64,000 nt of DNA from Bordetella petrii (GTDB taxonomy: Bacteria; Pseudomonadota; Gammaproteobacteria; Burkholderiales; Burkholderiaceae_B): NCBI GenBank assembly GCA_017745595.1, contig WMBV01000006.1:1-64000 (forward strand), read 5' to 3'. This document shows, in pieces, positions 60,325-64,000 of this stretch (its first letter is position 1; every line of letters begins with the position of its first letter). Below the pieces are notes generated by a model that made no database searches, was not told the origin of the DNA, and was given only the letters and a program-made list of their open reading frames with translations. The position numbers and the translations under genes were made by a program.

Positions 60325-60378
60325 CGAAGGGTCTCCCGGTGGCTCGTGCAGCCTGGCAAGCCACCGGGAGACCCTTCG
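60325..60378. repeat. Perfect 20-bp inverted repeat (hairpin) near topB
   Basis: The arms CGAAGGGTCTCCCGGTGGCT and its exact complement are separated by 14 bases. No T-run follows on either strand. The arms are too long for a normal terminator and carry no transposase. Candidates are an origin of transfer or replication of the ICE, a recombination site, or a small transposon end pair. Confidence 0.85.
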
Positions 60379-60590
60379 CAGAGGGCGGAAGAAACGCAGA
60401 TCAACAGAACGCGCGTGGTGCGGCTCGCAGAGAAGCTACCTTCAGGTCCCGCGGCCGGGGACGGCTGGGCGGGACGCGCACACGGATCAAGAAGGCGTTG
60501 CGCGCTGGGCGTCCCGCAGGGCATGCGGCGGAGTGCGGGACAGGGGCCACGCCGCCGAAGGCGGGCACGGCTCACGGGGAACGGGGGCGG

Positions 60591-62621
60591 TCAGGAGCCT
60601 TTGCGGCCGCTACGGCGCGGGCGCGAGGCGCCGCGCTTGGAGCTGCCGGATTCGACTGGCAGCGTGCCTTTGCAGTCCGGGTAGCGGCTGCACGACCAGA
60701 ACGGGCCGCTCTTGCCGCTGCGCTGGCGCGTGGGTGCGCCGCACTGCGGGCATGCCGGCCCTTGGGGAACCTTGATGGACAGGGAGGCGCTGCCGTACTG
60801 CGCAATCAACTGCGAAATCCACGCGGCCTGCTTGCCGATGAACACGTCCAGGGTGAGCTGTCCGGCCTCGATCATGTCGAGCGCCTGTTCCCAGACGGCG
60901 GTGGTGCCAGGGTCGGCAATCGCCGCAGGCACGGCATCGATCAAAGTGAAAGCCGCATCCGAGGCGCGGATGGCGCGCCCCTTCTTCACGAGGTAGCCGC
61001 GAGCGATCAGGCCGCCGATGATGTTGGCCCGCGTCGCTTCGGTGCCGATGCCAACCGTATCCTTGAGCTTCTGCTTCAGGCGGGGATCGGACACCAGCTT
61101 GGCGACGCCTTTCATGGACTTGACCAACTCGCCTTGCGTGTACGGTTTGGGCGGCAGCGTCTTGAGTGCCTTGAGATCGACGTCGGCCACCTGGCATGCC
61201 AGGCCCTCATACAGTTTCGGCAGCGCGGGCAGCACCTGGGCGCGGACCGCAGTATCGCCCTCGCCATCACCGTCTTCGGCCTGCGGCTCGGCGAGCACCT
61301 GGCGCCAACCCGGGATGACAACCTGCTTGCCCGTGGCCGCCAGGTTCTGCCCCCCGCACGAAAACTTGGCCACAGTGCGGTCGAACTCGTGGTGAGGGAG
61401 GAACTGCGCCAGGTAATGCGACCGGATGAGCCTGTACACGGCCAGTTCCTTCTCGCTCATGGCGGAGAGCTTCGCCGGTTCGAGCGTCGGGATGATGCCG
61501 TGGTGCGCCGTGACCTTGCCATCGTTCCAGGCGCGCGAGCGCTGCGAGCGGTCGAGCTGGCCCATGATCGAGCGCAGCGAGGGATCGGTCTTGAGCAGGC
61601 TGTCGAGAACGGTGGGCACTTCGGCAAACATGCTCTCGGGCAGGTAGCCGGAGTCCGAGCGGGGGTACGTCGTGGCCTTGTGCGTCTCGTACAGGGCTTG
61701 GGCAATCTCCAAGGTTTCCTGCACGTCCAGCCCAAGCTGCTTGGAACACACTTCCTGCAAGGTGCCCAGGTCGAACGGCAGCGGCGGGCCTTCGCGGACA
61801 CGCTCAGTCTCCACCGACACGACGTGGGCACTGCCCGCAGCGCGGATCTGCTGCATGGTCTGCTGTGCGACCGGCTGCCGCAGGCAGCGGCCTGCGTCGT
61901 CGGTGCACGCATCGGGTGGAACCCATTGCGCGGCGAAAGTCGAACCGCCTGCGAACAGGGACACGGCGATGGCCCAGTATGGTACGGACACGAAGCGCGC
62001 GATCTCGCGGTCGCGGTCCACAACGAGCTTGAGCGTCGGGGTCTGTACGCGGCCGACCGACAGCACGCCGTCGTAACCCGCCTGTCGCCCCAGCACCGTG
62101 AACAGCCGGCTCAGGTTCATGCCCACGAGCCAATCCGCACGGGAGCGCGCCAGCGCCGAGTGGTACATCGAAAGCGTCTCGGCCGAAGGCCGCAGCTTGC
62201 CCAGTGCCGCCCGAATGGACGCATCGTTGAGCGCCGACAGCCACAGGCGTTCGATGGGGCCGCGGTAGCCGCAAAGCTCCACGATCTCGCGGGCGATCAA
62301 TTCGCCCTCGCGGTCGGCATCGGTGGCGATAACCAGGTGAGTCGCCTTCGCCAAGAGCGCCTTGACGACCTTGAATTGCGTGGCGGTCTTCGGTTTGACC
62401 TCGACCCGCCAGTGCTGGGGAATGATGGGCAACTGCTCAACGGACCATCGTTTGAGCTGCTCGTCGTAGGCCTCGGGCGGCGCCGCCTCCACGAGATGGC
62501 CGATGCACCAGGTGACCGTGACGCCGGAACCGTTGAGGCAGCCTTCACCGCGCTGCGTGGCGCCGAGAATCCGGCCAATGTCTTTGCCCTGGGAGGGCTT
62601 CTCGCACAAGAACAGCCGCAT
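60591..62621 (-). CDS. topB: DNA topoisomerase III (TopB) of the ICE
   Basis: Type IA topoisomerase that relaxes or decatenates the excised element. The toprim motif is VIATDADREGELIA (near residue 104), the catalytic Tyr lies in ATTYPRSDSGYLPESM (near 315), and SVGRVQTPTLKLVVDRDRE is conserved. A C-terminal zinc ribbon has CPQCG...CSRYPDC (near 630-655), followed by a basic tail. It is 676 residues. The ATG at 62621 begins MRLFLCEKPSQGKDIG, the normal start. Usual neighbours SSB and DUF3158 follow upstream. Confidence 0.9.
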   Translation of the reverse strand: MRLFLCEKPSQGKDIGRILGATQRGEGCLNGSGVTVTWCIGHLVEAAPPEAYDEQLKRWSVEQLPIIPQHWRVEVKPKTATQFKVVKALLAKATHLVIATDADREGELIAREIVELCGYRGPIERLWLSALNDASIRAALGKLRPSAETLSMYHSALARSRADWLVGMNLSRLFTVLGRQAGYDGVLSVGRVQTPTLKLVVDRDREIARFVSVPYWAIAVSLFAGGSTFAAQWVPPDACTDDAGRCLRQPVAQQTMQQIRAAGSAHVVSVETERVREGPPLPFDLGTLQEVCSKQLGLDVQETLEIAQALYETHKATTYPRSDSGYLPESMFAEVPTVLDSLLKTDPSLRSIMGQLDRSQRSRAWNDGKVTAHHGIIPTLEPAKLSAMSEKELAVYRLIRSHYLAQFLPHHEFDRTVAKFSCGGQNLAATGKQVVIPGWRQVLAEPQAEDGDGEGDTAVRAQVLPALPKLYEGLACQVADVDLKALKTLPPKPYTQGELVKSMKGVAKLVSDPRLKQKLKDTVGIGTEATRANIIGGLIARGYLVKKGRAIRASDAAFTLIDAVPAAIADPGTTAVWEQALDMIEAGQLTLDVFIGKQAAWISQLIAQYGSASLSIKVPQGPACPQCGAPTRQRSGKSGPFWSCSRYPDCKGTLPVESGSSKRGASRPRRSGRKGS

Positions 62622-62904
62622 ATCCGTCCATCCCGATTCCTGTTGTTCATGGAGTTGCTGGGATCGAGGATGCCGAGCGCAGCCCCTGGCAGCAGCAAAC
62701 AAGCCGCATGCGGCAGCGACCGCTTTCACGCCGATGAAATGGCGAGTGCGGGGAAGGTGCGTGGCCGGAAGTGTGCGGGCCGAGAGCCGCGATTTCCGGG
62801 AGCGCGCGTGGAACTCGGTGGACGTTGGTGGAGCTATCCCCTGGGGATAATTCGCAGCGCATGGAGGGCGGCGAAGCACTGCGGCAGCCGCCCTCCATGC
62901 CCGA
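62622..62904. other. Gap between ssb and topB, no gene seen
   Basis: About 280 bases with no credible frame. It should hold the leader of topB. I see no strong promoter or T-tailed hairpin. Confidence 0.4.
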
Positions 62905-63345
62905 TCACTTCCTGCGCTTGGTCTCTTTCGGCGCCGTCGATTCCTGGGTGGCCTGGGGCTTCGGCTCTGCCTCCTGTGGCTTCGGGCTGAGGGCCACAGA
63001 CTCGATGCGGTACGGCAGGATGCCGACACTGCGCGCGTTGACCTGCCAAGTCTCACGCGGCTGATCTTCGTTGTCCGTCCAGGGGTCGCGCTCCATGCGG
63101 CCGACGACCAGCACCCGCATGCCCTTCTGGTAGAGCTGCTGCCAGCGGTCGGCGTCGTGGTGCCAGAGTTCCACCGGCGCCCAGAAGCCGCCGCGGTCCT
63201 CGAACTCGCCGCCCTTGGTGGGGACGGGGTTGTCGAAGTACACGTTCAGCCGGAGCAACCGGCGAGGATCGTCGTTGCCATTGGGGAATTCGCGGTACTC
63301 GGGAGGCGATCCGATGTTGCCCTCGCCGATGAATTGTGTGCTCAT
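62905..63345 (-). CDS. ssb: Single-stranded DNA-binding protein of the ICE
   Basis: A 146-residue OB-fold protein of the diverged ICE type: STQFIGEGNIGSPPEYREFP, then LRLNVYFDNPVPTKGGEFED, and RVLVVGRMERDPWTDNEDQ. A Pro/Lys-rich tail follows (KPQEAEPKPQATQEST) but without the acidic DDDIPF tip of host SSB. It probably coats the transferred or replicating strand. It lies just upstream of topB as in other elements of this family. Confidence 0.8.
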   Translation of the reverse strand: MSTQFIGEGNIGSPPEYREFPNGNDDPRRLLRLNVYFDNPVPTKGGEFEDRGGFWAPVELWHHDADRWQQLYQKGMRVLVVGRMERDPWTDNEDQPRETWQVNARSVGILPYRIESVALSPKPQEAEPKPQATQESTAPKETKRRK

Positions 63346-63418
63346 GTTGGAATCTCCGTGGTGGTTGAAATACCCGTGCCTCGTTGGGCTCGGGCGCGTG
63401 CTCGGATGGCAGGCGCAA

Positions 63419-63946
63419 TCACCGATCGCGCACTGCGGCAGGAACGGACGCGAGCCGGCGCAGGTAGGTGTTGTCCGCCTGCGCGGCCTTGCTGGCGCAT
63501 TCCTGTGCTTGCCTGCCCAGGGTGTGCAGCAGGCTGATCTGCATGTTCAGCATGACGCGCTGCAGTTCGATCTCGTGCAGGTCGTGCAGCAGGTTGACCG
63601 GCGTGCTGGGGCTCGCCATCAGCTCCTGCCACAACGCCACGCCCATGGCCGATCGATCGTGCTTGCGCCAGCGAAGAAAGGTCGTGCCTGCGCCAGTGGT
63701 CTGCTGGGCCAGCTCGACGGGAAGCAGGTGGAAGGGATGCCCGCACGCCTGTGGCAGCACCTGTCGCTGCGCCAGGGCAATCAACTCGTCGCGCATGGCG
63801 AAGCACTGGCTGGCCCAGGCCTCGAAGTCCCCTTTACCTTTAAAAGGCTTTAAAAGGCCTTTTAGAGAGGCCGCGTGTTCCAGCCGCATGAAGGCTGGCT
63901 GTTCCAGACGACGGAAGTAGCGCGGTTCGCGGTTCGGGTCGCTCAT
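63419..63946 (-). CDS. DUF3158-family ICE protein
   Basis: A 175-residue helical protein with the family pattern LKPFKGKGDFEAWASQCFAM, FHLLPVELAQQTTGAGTTFL and RWRKHDRSAMGVALWQELM. DUF3158 proteins lie between TIGR03761 and ssb in PFGI-1-type elements; function is unknown. Its start overlaps the stop of the upstream gene by ATGA. Confidence 0.75.
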   Translation of the reverse strand: MSDPNREPRYFRRLEQPAFMRLEHAASLKGLLKPFKGKGDFEAWASQCFAMRDELIALAQRQVLPQACGHPFHLLPVELAQQTTGAGTTFLRWRKHDRSAMGVALWQELMASPSTPVNLLHDLHEIELQRVMLNMQISLLHTLGRQAQECASKAAQADNTYLRRLASVPAAVRDR

Positions 63947-64000
63947 GCCGGTTCGTCCTCGCCGGCGGCTGTGGACTTGGCCTCGGCCGAATCGGCGGCA
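63943..64000 (-). CDS. C-terminal end of the next ICE gene, cut by the window
   Basis: The last 18 codons and stop are present (ADSAEAKSTAAGEDEPA). The position suggests TIGR03761 or DUF2857, the usual neighbours of DUF3158, but the fragment is too short to decide. Confidence 0.5.
   Translation of the reverse strand, partial: AADSAEAKSTAAGEDEPA

Noticed and set aside
60171-62990. Very long plus-strand open frame opposite topB
   Set aside because: It is the GC-rich antisense of topB and its flanks. The product is Arg/Gly/Ala-rich without domains, while topB on the other strand has every family motif.

Overview
The window is most of one integrative and conjugative element (ICE) of the PFGI-1/ICEclc type, joined at about 6.9 kb to a stretch of decayed chromosomal or island DNA. 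The ICE core is GC-rich and tightly packed. The left 6.9 kb is AT-richer and full of broken genes. A tripartite-tricarboxylate (Bug/TctC) receptor, broken LysR and TauD genes and IS110, IS256 and IS66 remnants point to a beta-proteobacterium of the Burkholderiales, such as Alcaligenaceae or relatives. This is an inference from gene content. No rRNA, tRNA or housekeeping gene is present to confirm it.

Layout. 1-6.9 kb: a truncated TauD dioxygenase, a frameshifted LysR regulator, an intact Bug receptor, an IS110 transposase with a premature stop, abutting IS256 and IS66 fragments, and a metallo-beta-lactamase gene beheaded by IS66. 6.9-24.9 kb: the MOBH relaxase TraI, a RES-type toxin-antitoxin pair, DUF3742, then the mating-pair-formation genes on the minus strand from RAQPRD through the pilin-like, TraE/K/B-like, lipoprotein, VirB4 ATPase, DsbA-like, RadC-like, TraU/TraH-like and TraG proteins. 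25.0-32.3 kb: a plus-strand cargo block inserted inside the transfer region. It holds an HTH/PIN pair, a complete type III CBASS (TRIP13, two HORMA proteins, CD-NTase, NucC) and a Rad50-like ATPase. 32.4-38.4 kb: the rest of the transfer genes (TIGR03747, TraD/VirD4, TIGR03765, lytic transglycosylase, TIGR03759, PilL). 38.5-41.6 kb: arsenic operon arsR-arsC-acr3-arsC2-arsH. 41.7-53.9 kb: a helicase, a methyltransferase-like protein and a chain of small ICE accessory genes, many with their own terminator. 54.0-59.9 kb: a Pb/Cd/Zn locus (PbrA with four heavy-metal domains, LspA, a tiny Cys-rich protein, PbrR, a CDF-like protein). 60-64 kb: a hairpin-rich gap, topoisomerase III, SSB and DUF3158, leading to a replication/partition module beyond the right edge.

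The relaxase, coupling protein, VirB4 and envelope proteins form the conjugation machine. TopB, SSB and DUF3577 probably support replication of the excised element. The CBASS block protects the host from phage, and the ars and pbr modules give metal resistance. The most unusual signals are the eight-gene CBASS-centred block inside the transfer region, four copies of a five-stem RNA leader resembling the radC motif, three MerR-type operators around the Pb locus, and a perfect 20-bp inverted repeat near topB. No integrase or attachment site was found, so the element's outer limits are not fixed here. Family names (TIGR, DUF) come from recognition of the sequences, not from a search.
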